64,000 nucleotides of DNA from Sulfitobacter sp. M39. GTDB taxonomy: Bacteria; Pseudomonadota; Alphaproteobacteria; Rhodobacterales; Rhodobacteraceae. Where the stretch lies: NCBI RefSeq assembly GCF_021735935.1, contig NZ_WMDZ01000001.1, positions 2,976,001-3,040,000 on the forward strand. Direction: 5' to 3'. Positions 9,314-18,869 of this stretch are shown in pieces. Position numbers and translations under genes: made by a program. The notes below the pieces were generated by a model that worked only from the letters and a program-made list of their open reading frames with translations, was not told the DNA's origin and did no database searches. Numbering within the stretch: position 1 is the first letter of the stretch; every line of letters starts with the position of its first letter.

Positions 9314-10330
9314 TTAGAACGAATCCTCGAACTTTTTCGCGAGGTCTTCGATGTTGTCTGGTGGCCAGTCCTCGACGTCCATACCAAGGTGCAGGCCCAT
9401 GCCCGACAGCACTTCCTTGATCTCGTTCAAGGACTTGCGGCCAAAGTTCGGCGTGCGCAGCATTTCGGCCTCGGTCTTCTGGATCAGATCGCCGATGTAG
9501 ACGATGTTGTCGTTCTTCAGGCAGTTTGCCGAACGGACGGACAGTTCCAGCTCGTCCACTTTCTTCAGCAGCAGCGGGTTGAACTCCAGACCGTCGTCGT
9601 CGTCCTGACGCGATGCGGATTCGGGCTCGTCGAAGTTGACGAAGATGCCCAGCTGATCCTGCAGAATACGCGCAGCAAAGGCCACGGCATCGTCAGGAGA
9701 GATGGAGCCGTCTGTTTCGACCTTCATCGTCAGCTTGTCATAATCCAGCACCTGACCTTCGCGGGTCGGCTGCACGTCATAGGACACTTTCTTGACCGGC
9801 GAATAGATCGCGTCGATCGGGATAAGACCGATAGGCGCATCTTCTGGCTTGTTCTTGTCTGCCGCCACATAGCCCTTGCCGGTGTTGACCGTCAGTTCCA
9901 TGTAAACGTCAGCGTTGTCATCCAGGTGGCAGATCACGTGATCGCGGTTCAGAATTTCGATACCAGCGCTTTCGGAGATGTCACCAGCAGTGACAACACC
10001 CGGCCCCTTGGCAGAGATCGACAGGCGCTTGGGCCCTTCGACTTCCATGCGCAGGGACACGCCTTTGAGGTTCAGAACGATGTCGGTGACATCTTCGCGA
10101 ACACCCGCAACGCTCGAAAATTCATGCAAAACATTATCAATTTGTACAGATGTGATGGCGGCACCTTGCAGCGACGACATCAGAACGCGGCGCAGTGCGT
10201 TGCCCATTGTCAAACCAAAGCCACGCTCGAGCGGCTCGGCGATGACAGTAGCCTGACGTGCAGGGTCATTGCCCGGCTTGACGTCCAACTGCTGTGGCTT
10301 GATCAATTCAGCCCAATTTTTGTGGATCAT
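9314..10330 (-). CDS. rpoA: DNA-directed RNA polymerase subunit alpha
   Basis: Alpha subunit: the N-terminal domain (about residues 1-235) dimerises and nucleates core polymerase assembly; the C-terminal domain (about 255-330) binds UP elements and activators. ATG 10330 is preceded by GGAGGGA and gives the usual start [17 protein letters not shown], total 338 residues. The C-terminal domain keeps the VRSANCLK segment with the DNA-contacting arginine and the helix-hairpin-helix motif [13 protein letters not shown]. It lies after rpsK with a hairpin in the gap. No rpsD precedes it, unlike in enterobacteria. Confidence 0.98.
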   Translation of the reverse strand: MIHKNWAELIKPQQLDVKPGNDPARQATVIAEPLERGFGLTMGNALRRVLMSSLQGAAITSVQIDNVLHEFSSVAGVREDVTDIVLNLKGVSLRMEVEGPKRLSISAKGPGVVTAGDISESAGIEILNRDHVICHLDDNADVYMELTVNTGKGYVAADKNKPEDAPIGLIPIDAIYSPVKKVSYDVQPTREGQVLDYDKLTMKVETDGSISPDDAVAFAARILQDQLGIFVNFDEPESASRQDDDDGLEFNPLLLKKVDELELSVRSANCLKNDNIVYIGDLIQKTEAEMLRTPNFGRKSLNEIKEVLSGMGLHLGMDVEDWPPDNIEDLAKKFEDSF

Positions 10331-10405
10331 ACGTCCCTCCATTCCTGTTCTGCGCCCCATGTCCAAATGGCGAAGAACTCCCGAGGTTTCAACAAAGCAG
10401 TAAGA

Positions 10406-10427
10406 GGCCGTGCGCAAAGGCGCGGCC
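10406..10427 (-). repeat. Hairpin between rpsK and rpoA
   Basis: Inverted repeat GGCCG/CGGCC with an inner GCG/CGC pairing, CTTT loop and a 2-base bulge. On the minus strand it is followed by TCTTACTGCTTTG, not a continuous T-run, so at most it attenuates transcription into rpoA. Confidence 0.45.
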
Positions 10428-10446
10428 CCTTTTGTAACTTATACTC

Positions 10447-10836
10447 TTAGACGCGGCGGCGTTTCGGAGGGCGGCAGCCGTTGTGCGCCATTGGGGTCAC
10501 GTCACGGATCGATGTGATGTTGAACCCGGCAGCTGCCAGCGCGCGCAGGGCGCTTTCACGGCCGGAGCCGGGGCCTTGCACTTCGACTTCCAGCGTTTTC
10601 ACGCCGTGGTCTTGGGCTTTTTTACCTGCATCTTCAGCAGCCATTTGAGCCGCGTAAGGTGTCGATTTACGCGACCCTTTGAAGCCCATGGTGCCTGCGG
10701 AGGACCAGGAAATTGCGTTACCCTGAACGTCAGAGATCAGGATCTTTGTGTTGTTGAAGCTGGAGTTAACATGCGCCACGCCTGCGGCGATGTTCTTGGA
10801 AACCTTACGCTTCGTCTTTGTCTTTTCGCGTGCCAT
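10447..10836 (-). CDS. rpsK: 30S ribosomal protein S11
   Basis: Small-subunit platform protein near the decoding-site mRNA exit, 129 residues. Contains the conserved [15 protein letters not shown] and the C-terminal [20 protein letters not shown], which includes the S11 Asn-Gly site that commonly isomerises to isoaspartate. It follows rpsM closely in the alpha-type operon. Confidence 0.98.
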   Translation of the reverse strand: MAREKTKTKRKVSKNIAAGVAHVNSSFNNTKILISDVQGNAISWSSAGTMGFKGSRKSTPYAAQMAAEDAGKKAQDHGVKTLEVEVQGPGSGRESALRALAAAGFNITSIRDVTPMAHNGCRPPKRRRV

Positions 10837-10851
10837 TGATCAGACCCTCCC

Positions 10852-11220
10852 TTACTTCTTCTTACCGGCAATGGCCTTTGCAGGGCCTTTGCGCGTACGA
10901 GCGTTGGTGTGGGTACGCTGACCACGAACCGGCAGGTTACGACGGTGGCGCAGGCCACGGTAGCAACCAAGGTCCATCAGGCGCTTGATGTTCATCTGCG
11001 TGTCGCGACGCAGGTCACCTTCAACGGTGTAGTTTTCGTCGATATATTCACGGATCTTCAGGATTTCAGCATCCGAAAGTTCGTTGATACGACGCGTGGA
11101 ATCGATGCCAACAGCTTCGCAGATTGCAGCTGCGGAGGAGTTACCGATACCGGTGATATATGTGAGGGCGATTGGAACCCGCTTTGCAGTCGGGATGTTT
11201 ACGCCGGCAATACGTGCCAC
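10852..11220 (-). CDS. rpsM: 30S ribosomal protein S13
   Basis: Small-subunit head protein contacting the P-site tRNA and L5. The ORF opens to 11271, but the universal S13 N-terminus (ARIAGVNIP) begins at a GTG at 11220 with AAAGGAAG eight bases upstream, so a GTG start giving 122 residues is chosen. The extreme C-terminal basic tail [11 protein letters not shown] reaches the tRNA. It is the first gene of the rpsM-rpsK-rpoA-rplQ unit, downstream of the adk terminator. Confidence 0.97.
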   Translation of the reverse strand: MARIAGVNIPTAKRVPIALTYITGIGNSSAAAICEAVGIDSTRRINELSDAEILKIREYIDENYTVEGDLRRDTQMNIKRLMDLGCYRGLRHRRNLPVRGQRTHTNARTRKGPAKAIAGKKK

Positions 11221-11380
11221 GTGTGTGCTTCCTTTTCGTTGCGGGTCCGTCATGCCAGACCCTTTTTTCACAACGTGAAGCCCGAGGCGAATGTGCCGTC
11301 GGGCTCCAGCTGATCAGGTGTTCATGCGCAGGGCGTGATCGGTGCCCGTTGCAATTCGATTCTCTTACGAGATACGGCTG

Positions 11381-11407
11381 GTTATGAGGAATTGACCGGC
11401 GCGTCAA
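11381..11407 (-). promoter_or_regulatory. Candidate promoter of rpsM-rpsK-rpoA-rplQ
   Basis: TTGACG at 11402-11407 and CATAAC at 11381-11386 on the minus strand, with a short 15-bp spacer, lie in the 311-bp gap between adk and rpsM downstream of the adk terminator. A promoter is needed here if the terminator works. The hexamers are only moderate. The rest of the gap shows no gene. Confidence 0.4.
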
Positions 11408-11475
11408 CCCATAGCGGCTGCGCGCTGGATGCATAACCCTTTCGATCCGAAAGCAGGCCGCCCTACCCCGTACAA

Positions 11476-11509
11476 TAGCAAAACGGCGCGCCTCGAAAAG
11501 CGCGCCGTT
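11476..11509 (-). terminator. Rho-independent terminator of adk
   Basis: 10-bp GC-rich stem (AACGGCGCGC with an 8-base loop), followed on the minus strand by TTTTGCTATTG. It is 22 bases after the adk stop codon and ends the secY-adk transcript before rpsM. Confidence 0.88.
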
Positions 11510-11531
11510 CCCTACCTGTGGTAAGGTTGGA

Positions 11532-12179
11532 TTAAGCGTCCAGAACCTTGGCGATGCTGTCCTGCACCTCTTTAATGTCCGCCAAACCATCAACGCGCGT
11601 GAGCATGTTGTGGGCGTAGTAATAGCCCAACAGCGGCGAGGTCTTCTTGTAGTATTCCATCAAACGATTGCGGAGGCTTTCCTCGTTATCGTCTGCGCGG
11701 CGTTTGAAGTCGGACGCACCGCATTTCTCGCACTTACCGTCGGCTGGCTGAGGCTTGGTCACGTCGTGATAGACTTCGCCACAGTTGCCGCAGGTGGACC
11801 GACCGGAGATACGGGTGACCAGCGCCTCGTCATCCACGCCCAGCTGGATCACGTGATCCAATGGCTTGCCTGTCGCCTCAAGCAGCTCACCAAGCGCAGT
11901 GGCCTGCGCCAGTGTGCGCGGGAAACCGTCAAAGATAAAACCGCCGTGATCGGTGGTGTCTTCCAGCTTTTCACGGATCAGGCCGATCACGATCTCGTCG
12001 GTCACCAGATCACCGCGCGCCATGACATCGGCAACCATGTTGCCCATCTCTGTCCCGCTGTCTTTGGCTTCACGCAGCATGTCACCAGTGGAAAGCTGCA
12101 CCATATTGCGTGTCTCAACCAGATGACGCGCTTGTGTACCTTTACCCGCTCCGGGTGGTCCTAAGAGAATAATGTTCAT
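11532..12179 (-). CDS. adk: Adenylate kinase
   Basis: Interconverts ATP + AMP and 2 ADP in the cytosol. The P-loop [10 protein letters not shown] is at residues 7-16. The 215-residue protein is the long form whose LID domain carries four cysteines (CGNC then CEKC), a zinc-binding type not found in E. coli Adk. The start overlaps the secY stop as ATGA, so it is cotranslated with secY, the usual secY-adk arrangement. Confidence 0.97.
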   Translation of the reverse strand: MNIILLGPPGAGKGTQARHLVETRNMVQLSTGDMLREAKDSGTEMGNMVADVMARGDLVTDEIVIGLIREKLEDTTDHGGFIFDGFPRTLAQATALGELLEATGKPLDHVIQLGVDDEALVTRISGRSTCGNCGEVYHDVTKPQPADGKCEKCGASDFKRRADDNEESLRNRLMEYYKKTSPLLGYYYAHNMLTRVDGLADIKEVQDSIAKVLDA

Positions 12180-13540
12180 CGACGTACCGGGCTCCGTTTT
12201 TTCCGTGGTTTGCCAGACTTACCGCGCAACTGGGAACGTTCAAGCAGACCTTCATACTGATGTGCAAGCAGATGGCTTTGGACCTGCTGGATCGTGTCCA
12301 TGGTCACGGACACAACAATCAGCACCGACGTACCGCCAAAGTAGAACGGGATCGCAAACTGTCCGCGCAGAATTTCGGGCAGAATACAAACAGCCGCGAG
12401 GTAAAGCGACCCGAGCACCAGAATGCGGTTCACCACATATTCTAGATACTCAGCGGTTTTCTTACCGGGGCGGATGCCGGGGACGAAACCGTTCTGGTTC
12501 TTTAGGTTGTCCGCAACCTCGTCAGGTTTGAAGCTGACGTTGAACGTGTAGAAATACGCAAAGAAGACAATCATCGCGACGAAGAACAGCAGGTACAGCG
12601 GCTGGCCGGGGCCGAAGTTGGCCAGCAGTACCGACATCACCGGACCCGTAGAATTGCCCGAGAACGTGCTGATCGTGACCGGCAGCAGCAACAAAGAGCT
12701 GGCAAAGATCGCGGGAATAACACCGGCGGGGTTGACCTTGACCGGCAGGTGCGAAGAGCCGCCATCGTACATCTTTTGCCCAACCTGACGGCGCGGGTAC
12801 TGGATGTGGATCTTGCGCAAGGCACGCTCCATGAACACAACGAACATGATCGTCGCGATGACCATGACCAAAACGCCGACGATAATCGCAGGGCTGATCG
12901 CACCGGAACGACCCGAAGAGAAGAACTGCGCGATCGCGGCAGGAACCTCGGCGATGATGCCAACAAAGATGATAAGCGAAATGCCGTTACCGATACCGCG
13001 TGCAGTGATCTGCTCACCCAGCCACATCAGGAACATCGTGCCGCCGACCAGTGTGATCATACAAGCGATGCGGAAATACATGCCCGGATCAGCGGCGATA
13101 TCGCCAGCCTCTAGGGATACAGCCAGGCCATAGGCCTGCAGCGTCGCCAAAGCCACCGTGCCGAAGCGAGTGTATTGGTTAATCTTCTTGCGCCCCTGCT
13201 CGCCCTCTTTCTTGAGCTGCTCAAGCGCGGGCACCATCGAGGTCATCAGCTGAACGATGATCGATGCAGAGATGTAGGGCATGATACCCAAGGCAAAGAT
13301 CCCCATACGGCCAAGTGCGCCGCCGGTGAACATGGAAACCATGCCGCCGATGCCTTGACCCGCGCTTTCCATAAACTGGCGCAGGGCGGTGCCGTCGATC
13401 CCGGGAACCGGAATGAACGTGCCAAGGCGATAAACGATCAACAACCCCAGAGTGAATAGAATCCGGTTGCGCAGGTCTGTCGCCTTGCCCAACGCGGACC
13501 AACTGGTGTTGGCGGCCATGCTTTCGACGGCTGATACCAT
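12176..13540 (-). CDS. secY: Preprotein translocase subunit SecY
   Basis: Central channel of the Sec translocon, ten membrane spans, 454 residues from ATG 13540 ([23 protein letters not shown]). An alternative ATG at 13519 would drop seven residues. Conserved segments include [27 protein letters not shown] and the cytoplasmic loop region [16 protein letters not shown]. SecE is encoded 32 kb away. A terminator-like hairpin ends only about 20 bp before the start codon, which suggests transcription into secY is attenuated. Confidence 0.97.
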   Translation of the reverse strand: MVSAVESMAANTSWSALGKATDLRNRILFTLGLLIVYRLGTFIPVPGIDGTALRQFMESAGQGIGGMVSMFTGGALGRMGIFALGIMPYISASIIVQLMTSMVPALEQLKKEGEQGRKKINQYTRFGTVALATLQAYGLAVSLEAGDIAADPGMYFRIACMITLVGGTMFLMWLGEQITARGIGNGISLIIFVGIIAEVPAAIAQFFSSGRSGAISPAIIVGVLVMVIATIMFVVFMERALRKIHIQYPRRQVGQKMYDGGSSHLPVKVNPAGVIPAIFASSLLLLPVTISTFSGNSTGPVMSVLLANFGPGQPLYLLFFVAMIVFFAYFYTFNVSFKPDEVADNLKNQNGFVPGIRPGKKTAEYLEYVVNRILVLGSLYLAAVCILPEILRGQFAIPFYFGGTSVLIVVSVTMDTIQQVQSHLLAHQYEGLLERSQLRGKSGKPRKKRSPVRR

Positions 13541-13560
13541 GATATAGGGCTCTTTCTTTG

Positions 13561-13596
13561 CAAAAACGCCGCCCAAGCCGTTTTCCGGCGGGCGGC
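13561..13596 (-). terminator. Terminator/attenuator hairpin directly upstream of secY
   Basis: Outer 7-bp stem GCCGCCC/GGGCGGC encloses an inner GCCG/CGGC stem with an A-rich loop. On the minus strand it is followed by GTTTTTG. It has all parts of an intrinsic terminator yet sits between rplO and secY, leaving only 20 bp to the secY start, too little for a full promoter. Confidence 0.75.
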
Positions 13597-13623
13597 ATTT
13601 GGGAAAACTCGATTGACTATGTA

Positions 13624-13641
13624 AGCGGGACGCGTCCCGCT
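13624..13641. repeat. 18-bp perfect palindrome after rplO
   Basis: AGCGGGACGCGTCCCGCT reads identically on both strands, 20 bp after the rplO stop codon and upstream of the secY attenuator. It could be an RNA hairpin or a protein site; no T-run follows. Confidence 0.55.
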
Positions 13642-13660
13642 CACAAGGCAAAAGGTCGGG

Positions 13661-14143
13661 TTACGCGTCTGCGTTTGCCGCGGCAGGTGCTGTGACGGTC
13701 AGTTTGCCGCCCGCTTTTTCAACGGCTTCAACCGCGGATTTGGATGCACCGGAAACCTGCAGTTCAACCTTGGCGTTGAAATCGCCTTTGGCCAGAACGC
13801 GGATACCATCCAACTTGCGACGGACCAGACCGGAGGAAATCAGGGCATCCTCGGTGATCGCAGCGGAGGCGTCGATCTTTTTGGCGTCGATGAATTTCTG
13901 GATCAGGCCCAGGTTTACAACGGCATAGGACTTCCGGTTTGGCTTGGTGAAGCCGCGCTTTGGAAGACGTTGGTACAAGGGCATTTGACCGCCTTCGTAA
14001 CCGTTGATCGATACACCCGAACGGGATTTCTGACCTTTGATACCACGGCCACCCATTTTACCGGTGCCGGAACCAGGACCACGGCCGACGCGCTTGCGTT
14101 TCTTGGTGGCGCCTTCGTTGTCAGACAGTTCATGAAGTTTCAT
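13661..14143 (-). CDS. rplO: 50S ribosomal protein L15
   Basis: Large-subunit assembly protein. ATG 14143 ([20 protein letters not shown]) follows a good GGAG-type site; the longer ORF is rejected. The glycine-rich N-terminal tail [21 protein letters not shown], which threads into 23S rRNA, is typical. Its 160 residues exceed the 144 of E. coli, with an alanine-rich C-terminus. A terminator and a 240-bp gap separate it from rpmD. Confidence 0.97.
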   Translation of the reverse strand: MKLHELSDNEGATKKRKRVGRGPGSGTGKMGGRGIKGQKSRSGVSINGYEGGQMPLYQRLPKRGFTKPNRKSYAVVNLGLIQKFIDAKKIDASAAITEDALISSGLVRRKLDGIRVLAKGDFNAKVELQVSGASKSAVEAVEKAGGKLTVTAPAAANADA

Positions 14144-14299
14144 GTCGCTTCTCCTTTTGCCGGATGTGGCCCCCAGCGACGGGAGCGGCCAAACGCGGCG
14201 TTGCATGATTCTTGTGGCGGATCGATTGCCACTGGGGGCGTATAAACGGGAGGCCCGAAGGTTTCAAGCCCTGCCCCGACTCCCAGGCACCCGAGACAA

Positions 14300-14331
14300 A
14301 TGAAAACGCCCCGCAGTTTCCCACGGGGCGT
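14300..14331 (-). terminator. Terminator-like hairpin after rpmD
   Basis: 8-bp stem ACGCCCCG/CGGGGCGT followed on the minus strand by TTTCATTTG, 53 bp after the rpmD stop codon. It suggests partial termination between rpmD and rplO. Confidence 0.75.
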
Positions 14332-14383
14332 CGATACCGAGCAACGAGACCATTATAAAGCCTCTAGCTTTCTAGGAAAGCGA

Positions 14384-14572
14384 TCAGCCTTTTTCTTCGA
14401 TGATCTCAACCATGTGAGAGATCTTGCGGATCATGCCGCGCACGGAAGGTGTGTCTTCCAGTTCACGCACACGGTGCATTTTGTTCAGACCCAGACCAAT
14501 CAACGTAGCGCGCTGGTCGGCGGGGCGGCGGATTGGCGAGCCAACCTGCTTGATTACGATCGTCTTAGCCAT
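14384..14572 (-). CDS. rpmD: 50S ribosomal protein L30
   Basis: Small large-subunit protein, 62 residues, with the L30 core [10 protein letters not shown] and [13 protein letters not shown]. It begins two bases after the rpsE stop codon, so it is translationally coupled to rpsE. A terminator-like hairpin follows. Confidence 0.97.
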   Translation of the reverse strand: MAKTIVIKQVGSPIRRPADQRATLIGLGLNKMHRVRELEDTPSVRGMIRKISHMVEIIEEKG

Positions 14573-14574
14573 GC

Positions 14575-15156
14575 TTATGCCTCCTCAGCGACTTGTGCGG
14601 ACGATTCAACATTGTCCTCACGCTTGGGCAGAATGTCTGCAACTTTCTTGCCGCGACGCTGAGCAACAGCACGTGGCGAAGATTCTTTTTTCAGGCCGTC
14701 CATGGTGGCGCGGATCATGTTGTAAGGGTTCTGGGTCCCGATGGACTTCGATACAACGTCCTTAACACCAAGCATTTCGAATACGGCACGCATTGGACCA
14801 CCGGCGATGATCCCGGTACCTTCTGGTGCTGTGCGCATTACAACGCGACCGGCGCCGTGACGGCCTTCCATGTCGTGGTGCAGTGTGCGGCCTTCGCGCA
14901 GCTGAACGCGGATCATTTGGCGCTTTGCTTGCTCGGTGGCTTTGCGAATGGCTTCTGGAACCTCTTTCGCTTTACCTTTGCCGAAGCCTACGCGGCCCTT
15001 TTGGTCGCCAACAACGACAAGTGCAGCAAAGCCAAAGCGCTTACCACCCTTAACGGTTTTGGAAACGCGGTTGATCGCCACTAGGCGGTCGGCGAATTCG
15101 GGTGTCTCGTCGCGTTGGTTGCGGCGGTTGCCACCCCGGTTGTCATCTCTTGCCAT
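14575..15156 (-). CDS. rpsE: 30S ribosomal protein S5
   Basis: Small-subunit protein that shapes decoding accuracy and mRNA helicase activity at the entry tunnel. The 193-residue protein has a hydrophilic N-terminal extension ([16 protein letters not shown]), then the double-stranded-RNA-binding-like domain ([21 protein letters not shown]) and the S5 C-terminal domain ([20 protein letters not shown]). Spc-type neighbours rplR and rpmD flank it. Confidence 0.98.
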   Translation of the reverse strand: MARDDNRGGNRRNQRDETPEFADRLVAINRVSKTVKGGKRFGFAALVVVGDQKGRVGFGKGKAKEVPEAIRKATEQAKRQMIRVQLREGRTLHHDMEGRHGAGRVVMRTAPEGTGIIAGGPMRAVFEMLGVKDVVSKSIGTQNPYNMIRATMDGLKKESSPRAVAQRRGKKVADILPKREDNVESSAQVAEEA

Positions 15157-15233
15157 GCGGCATCATCCTTTTGGTGCTGCGCTTGCGCGCGTCATAGAGT
15201 CAATCCAAGTGGGCAAAGCCCCCGGATCATCGA

Positions 15234-15256
15234 GGCGGCGCGAGACCCGCGCCGCC
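15234..15256 (-). repeat. GC-rich hairpin between rplR and rpsE
   Basis: Perfect 9-bp inverted repeat (GGCGGCGCG, 5-base loop) in the 109-bp gap just after the rplR stop codon. There is no T-run, so a terminator role is doubtful; a message-processing or stabilising role is possible. Confidence 0.5.
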
Positions 15257-15265
15257 TACGTTCGC

Positions 15266-15625
15266 TTAGATTTTCAGACCGCCTTCACGGGCTGCATCGG
15301 CCAAAGCTTTGATCTTGCCGTGGAACAGGAAACCGCCACGGTCAAAATATGCTTCGCTTACACCGGCCTTCTGGGCACGCTCGGCGATTGCCGAACCAAC
15401 CTTGGTCGCTGCTTCGATGTTGTTCTTGCCAACAACGCCCAAGTCTTTTTCCATCGAGGACGCGGAAGCCAATGTGACCCCGTTTACGTCGTCGATCAGC
15501 TGGGCGCTGATGTTTTTGTTCGAGCGGTGAACGGAAAGGCGAAGACGCCCTGCGTTGACCCGGCGAAGTTTGTTCCGAACGCGCAGGCGGCGTTTCAGAA
15601 ACAGTTGTCTTTTGCTGTTTGCCAT
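15266..15625 (-). CDS. rplR: 50S ribosomal protein L18
   Basis: 5S rRNA-binding protein of the central protuberance, 119 residues. Conserved features are the basic N-terminus, [19 protein letters not shown] and the C-terminal [24 protein letters not shown]. It follows rplF with an 11-bp gap. Confidence 0.98.
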   Translation of the reverse strand: MANSKRQLFLKRRLRVRNKLRRVNAGRLRLSVHRSNKNISAQLIDDVNGVTLASASSMEKDLGVVGKNNIEAATKVGSAIAERAQKAGVSEAYFDRGGFLFHGKIKALADAAREGGLKI

Positions 15626-15636
15626 CTGTGCGATCC

Positions 15637-16170
15637 TTACTTCTTCTTGCCTTCTTTGCGGAAGACGAACTCACCCTTATAGCGGATGCCTTTGCCCTTG
15701 TAGGGCTCGGGCTTGCGCCACGCGCGGATGTTCGCAGCGACCTGACCAACAAGCTGTTCGTCAATGCCTTCTACCACAATCTCGGTCTGTTTCGGGGCTG
15801 TGACTGTCACACCTTCGGGTGCCACATAGTCAACATCGTGGGACAGGCCCAGGTTCAGTTTCAGCGTGTTGCCGTTCATGGCAGCACGATAACCAACACC
15901 CTGGATCTCAAGCTCTTTTTTGAAGCCTTCGGTGACGCCGGCAACCAGGTTGCTTACCATTGTGCGGCTCATGCCCCACTGCTGGCGTGCGCGCTTGGAT
16001 TTGCCGCGTGGTGTGATGGTGACCACGTTGTCCTCGACAGCCAATGTAACGTCGTCAGTTGCCTTGAAGGAACGTGTTCCCTTGGGGCCTTTGACTTCGA
16101 TGGTCTGGCCGCTCACGGATGCTGTAACACCGCTTGGCAGGTCGACCGGTTTTTTACCAATACGAGACAT
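15637..16170 (-). CDS. rplF: 50S ribosomal protein L6
   Basis: Large-subunit protein near the factor-binding site; two repeated alpha/beta domains. ATG 16170 ([15 protein letters not shown]) gives the normal 177 residues; the ORF extension upstream overlaps rpsH and is rejected. The C-terminal signature [13 protein letters not shown] is present. Confidence 0.98.
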   Translation of the reverse strand: MSRIGKKPVDLPSGVTASVSGQTIEVKGPKGTRSFKATDDVTLAVEDNVVTITPRGKSKRARQQWGMSRTMVSNLVAGVTEGFKKELEIQGVGYRAAMNGNTLKLNLGLSHDVDYVAPEGVTVTAPKQTEIVVEGIDEQLVGQVAANIRAWRKPEPYKGKGIRYKGEFVFRKEGKKK

Positions 16171-16180
16171 TTTGTTCTCC

Positions 16181-16573
16181 TTAGAATACGGTGCAGAGCA
16201 CTTCGCCGCCAACGTTCTGGCTGCGTGCATTCTGATCCGACATCACACCCTTGGGGGTGGAGACAATCGACACACCAAGGCCCTGACGGACAACGGGAAT
16301 GTCATTGACGCCCATGTAGACGCGGCGACCGGGCTTGGAAACCCGCTTCAGCTCACGAATAACAGGTTCGCCCTCGTAGTACTTGAGGCTGATTTCAATC
16401 GCGGGGTGGCCATTGGCGCCCGTTGTTGCTTCATAGCCACGGATGTAGCCTTCGTCTGCAAGCACGTCCAGTACCCATGCACGCAGCTTGGAAGCAGGTG
16501 TCATGACAGTGGATTTGCCGCGCAGCGAAGAGTTACGGATGCGTGTCAGCATATCTGCGATAGGATCGTTCAT
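16181..16573 (-). CDS. rpsH: 30S ribosomal protein S8
   Basis: Primary 16S rRNA-binding protein of the small-subunit platform, 130 residues, from [14 protein letters not shown] to GGEVLCTVF. The C-terminal rRNA-contact motif [13 protein letters not shown] is intact. In enterobacteria S8 represses the spc operon; a corresponding binding site was not identified here. Confidence 0.98.
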   Translation of the reverse strand: MNDPIADMLTRIRNSSLRGKSTVMTPASKLRAWVLDVLADEGYIRGYEATTGANGHPAIEISLKYYEGEPVIRELKRVSKPGRRVYMGVNDIPVVRQGLGVSIVSTPKGVMSDQNARSQNVGGEVLCTVF

Positions 16574-16585
16574 CTGATGCGCTCC

Positions 16586-16891
16586 TTACCAGCTCGACTT
16601 GACCATGCCGGGGATTTGGCCCGAAGAGCCAAGGTCCCGCAGCGCGATCCGCGAAATTTTCAGTTTACGGTAGTAAGCGTGTGGACGGCCTGTCAGCTGG
16701 CAGCGGTTGTGCAGACGCACAGCGCTGGAGTTGCGAGGCAGTTTCGCCAGCTTCAGGGAGGCGCGGAAACGCTCTTCCATCGGCTTGGATTCGTCGCTTA
16801 CGATCTCTTTCAAGGCAGCGCGCTTGGCAGCGTACTTCTTGACCAGTGCTTCGCGCTTCTTTTCGCGCTCGATCATGGATTTCTTAGCCAT
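16586..16891 (-). CDS. rpsN: 30S ribosomal protein S14 (zinc-free type)
   Basis: Small-subunit head protein, 101 residues. It has [21 protein letters not shown] but no CxxC pair, so it is the long, zinc-independent S14 form. The order rplE-rpsN-rpsH is the standard spc arrangement. Confidence 0.98.
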   Translation of the reverse strand: MAKKSMIEREKKREALVKKYAAKRAALKEIVSDESKPMEERFRASLKLAKLPRNSSAVRLHNRCQLTGRPHAYYRKLKISRIALRDLGSSGQIPGMVKSSW

Positions 16892-16910
16892 ATCTAAATC
16901 CTCCCCGCGC

Positions 16911-17474
16911 TTACGATGTGAAGGGCATGTTGAACGCTTTCAACAGTGCCTTCGCTTCAGCGTCGGTTTTCGCCGTGGTGGCGATCACGATGTCCATTCC
17001 CCAAGTCTCATCAACTTTATCAAAGTCGATTTCGGGGAACACGATGTGCTCTTTCAAGCCCATGGCGTAGTTGCCACGGCCGTCAAAGCTGTTGCCGTTG
17101 ATGCCGCGGAAGTCGCGGATACGAGGCATAGCGATCGTGATCAGACGATCCAGGAATTCGTACATACGTTCGCCACGCAGGGTCACTTTCGCACCCAAAG
17201 GCATGTCTTCACGTACGCGGAAACCAGCGATGGATTTCTTGGCAACAGTTGTCAGCGCTTTTTGGCCGGCGATTGTTGTCAGGTCTTCCTGTGCGGATTT
17301 TGCTTTCTTGCTGTCACGGACAGCTTCAGCACCACAGCCGATGTTCAGAACGATTTTATCCAGACGCGGGATCTGCATTTCGTTCTTGTAACCGAACTCT
17401 TCCTTCAGAGCAGCGCGGATTTTGTCCGCGTATTCGCCCTTCAGGCGGGGTGTGTATGTTGCGTTATCAAGCAT
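16911..17474 (-). CDS. rplE: 50S ribosomal protein L5
   Basis: Binds 5S rRNA and contacts the P-site tRNA and S13, 187 residues. Typical segments are [34 protein letters not shown] and [16 protein letters not shown]. Its start overlaps the end of rplX by 8 bp, indicating coupled translation. Confidence 0.98.
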   Translation of the reverse strand: MLDNATYTPRLKGEYADKIRAALKEEFGYKNEMQIPRLDKIVLNIGCGAEAVRDSKKAKSAQEDLTTIAGQKALTTVAKKSIAGFRVREDMPLGAKVTLRGERMYEFLDRLITIAMPRIRDFRGINGNSFDGRGNYAMGLKEHIVFPEIDFDKVDETWGMDIVIATTAKTDAEAKALLKAFNMPFTS

Positions 17475-17778
17475 CGATCACGTCCCCCGTGGTTTTTGCA
17501 AAGCGCACTTTCTTGTCGCCTTCGACTTTAAAGCCAACGCGGGTTGCTTTGCCGTTGGCATCAACCAGCGCCAGGTTGCTCAGATCGATGGGCATCGCTT
17601 TGGGAATACGGCCGCCTTGCGACGTCTGGGACTGACGCGTGGCGCGGATTGCCATGTTGATACCATCTACGATTGCTTTGTTGGCCTTTGGGTCAACGGA
17701 CGAGATGGAACCCGTCTTGCCCTTGTCCTTGCCAGCAAGCACGATGACTTTGTCACCTTTGCGAAGTTTAGCAGCCAT
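17467..17778 (-). CDS. rplX: 50S ribosomal protein L24
   Basis: Assembly-initiator protein of the large subunit, 103 residues. The N-terminal KOW motif ([19 protein letters not shown]) is clear. The start overlaps the rplN stop codon (TAATG), and the end overlaps rplE. Confidence 0.98.
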   Translation of the reverse strand: MAAKLRKGDKVIVLAGKDKGKTGSISSVDPKANKAIVDGINMAIRATRQSQTSQGGRIPKAMPIDLSNLALVDANGKATRVGFKVEGDKKVRFAKTTGDVIDA

Positions 17779-18146
17779 TACAGCACCTCCGGCGCAAGCG
17801 AGATAATCTTCATGAAGTTTTTGGCGCGCAGCTCACGAACAACTGGCCCGAAGATACGTGTACCTACAGGTTCATTCGAGTTGTTCAGGATGACGGCGGC
17901 GTTACGATCGAAACGGATGGCTGTGCCATCTTCACGACGAACTTCCTTGGCAGTGCGAACGACAACGGCTTTACGCACGTCACCTTTTTTCACACGACCG
18001 CGAGGGATGGCTTCCTTGACCGACACGACAATGATGTCGCCGACGGATGCGTATTTACGCTTGGAACCACCCAATACCTTGATGCACTGAACACGGCGCG
18101 CGCCGCTGTTGTCAGCAACATCCAGGTTGGTCTGCATCTGGATCAT
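17778..18146 (-). CDS. rplN: 50S ribosomal protein L14
   Basis: Large-subunit protein at the interface with the small subunit, 122 residues from ATG 18146 ([19 protein letters not shown]), which has GGGAGAAA upstream. The longer ORF to 18215 adds non-family residues. A 157-bp structured gap separates it from rpsQ, the position where the spc operon begins in enterobacteria. Confidence 0.98.
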   Translation of the reverse strand: MIQMQTNLDVADNSGARRVQCIKVLGGSKRKYASVGDIIVVSVKEAIPRGRVKKGDVRKAVVVRTAKEVRREDGTAIRFDRNAAVILNNSNEPVGTRIFGPVVRELRAKNFMKIISLAPEVL

Positions 18147-18228
18147 TTGGTTTCTCCCGACCTTCTGGGGGGCGATGCGTGCCCTAACCCCAGGGTTTCG
18201 ATTATATTGGTCCACCCGAAATGGGCAT

Positions 18229-18296
18229 CTCGCCCGAGCCTTTGGGCCTTGCCGCCCTCAGAGTCAAGGGAAACAAGGACCTCAGGCCCGAGCGAG
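18229..18296 (-). promoter_or_regulatory. Structured rpsQ-rplN leader
   Basis: Positions 18229-18241 and 18284-18296 pair at 11 of 13 positions (CTCGCCCGAGCCT with AGGCCCGAGCGAG) and enclose smaller GC-rich pairings. The gap also holds a perfect TATAAT hexamer on the minus strand at 18201-18206 but no convincing -35 at the right distance. A leader or regulatory hairpin ahead of rplN is plausible. Confidence 0.4.
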
Positions 18297-18303
18297 CAGT
18301 ACC

Positions 18304-18543
18304 TTAAGCCTCAGCGGCTTGCAGCACTTCCCAACGTTTGGTTTTCGACTTTGGTGCACATTCGATGATGCGAACAGCGTCGCCCACTTTGAATGTGTTG
18401 TTCTCATCGTGCGCCCGGTATTTTTTGGACTTACGGATGGTTTTCTTCAGAACCGGGTGCGTAAAGCGACGCTCTACGGAAACGGTTACTGTCTGTGCAT
18501 TGGCATCGCTTGTCACGGTGCCTGTCAGGATACGTTTGGGCAT
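18304..18543 (-). CDS. rpsQ: 30S ribosomal protein S17
   Basis: Primary 16S rRNA-binding protein, 79 residues, from [13 protein letters not shown]. The conserved [20 protein letters not shown] and [10 protein letters not shown] segments are present. It follows rpmC by 15 bp. Confidence 0.98.
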   Translation of the reverse strand: MPKRILTGTVTSDANAQTVTVSVERRFTHPVLKKTIRKSKKYRAHDENNTFKVGDAVRIIECAPKSKTKRWEVLQAAEA

Positions 18544-18558
18544 ACTCTCAGGCTCCTA

Positions 18559-18765
18559 TTATTCAGCAGATGCCGCAGTTGCGGCTTTCTGGTTCAGAAC
18601 GGTTTTGACACGTGCGACGTCACGCTTAACGGTCTTCAGACGTGCGGAATTTTCCAGCTGGCCCGTAGCTTGCTGAAAACGCAGGTTGAAGGATTCTTTT
18701 TTCAGGTTAACAAGCTCATCGCGGAGTTGATCCGGCGTCTTGTCGTGCAGTTCTTTGGCGTTCAT
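18559..18765 (-). CDS. rpmC: 50S ribosomal protein L29
   Basis: Two-helix protein at the exit of the nascent-chain tunnel, near the SRP and trigger-factor docking site, 68 residues. Conserved [18 protein letters not shown] is present. It normally follows rplP directly; here about 1.76 kb with three other genes intervene, and a new promoter lies upstream. Confidence 0.97.
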   Translation of the reverse strand: MNAKELHDKTPDQLRDELVNLKKESFNLRFQQATGQLENSARLKTVKRDVARVKTVLNQKAATAASAE

Positions 18766-18840
18766 CGCCTCTTCCTTTCGACATCACCAGTAGGCCCCTT
18801 ATGGGTGACCATGATTCTGGTGGAGTTCATGTGAAAGGTT

Positions 18841-18869
18841 CCTCTACAGGCCCTACCCCTGTTTGGCAA
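18841..18869 (-). promoter_or_regulatory. Candidate promoter of rpmC-rpsQ-rplN...
   Basis: TTGCCA at 18864-18869 and TAGAGG at 18841-18846 on the minus strand with an optimal 17-bp spacer, about 75 bp before rpmC. It would restart transcription after the interruption of the S10 cluster. Confidence 0.5.

Noticed and set aside
9101..10450. 449-codon plus-strand frame over rpoA
   Set aside because: Antisense shadow; both ends sit inside hairpin-rich spacers without promoter or start signals.
13561..13596. Part of a riboswitch in front of secY
   Set aside because: The element is a simple terminator stem with no conserved aptamer-like core visible by eye; recorded as an attenuator only.
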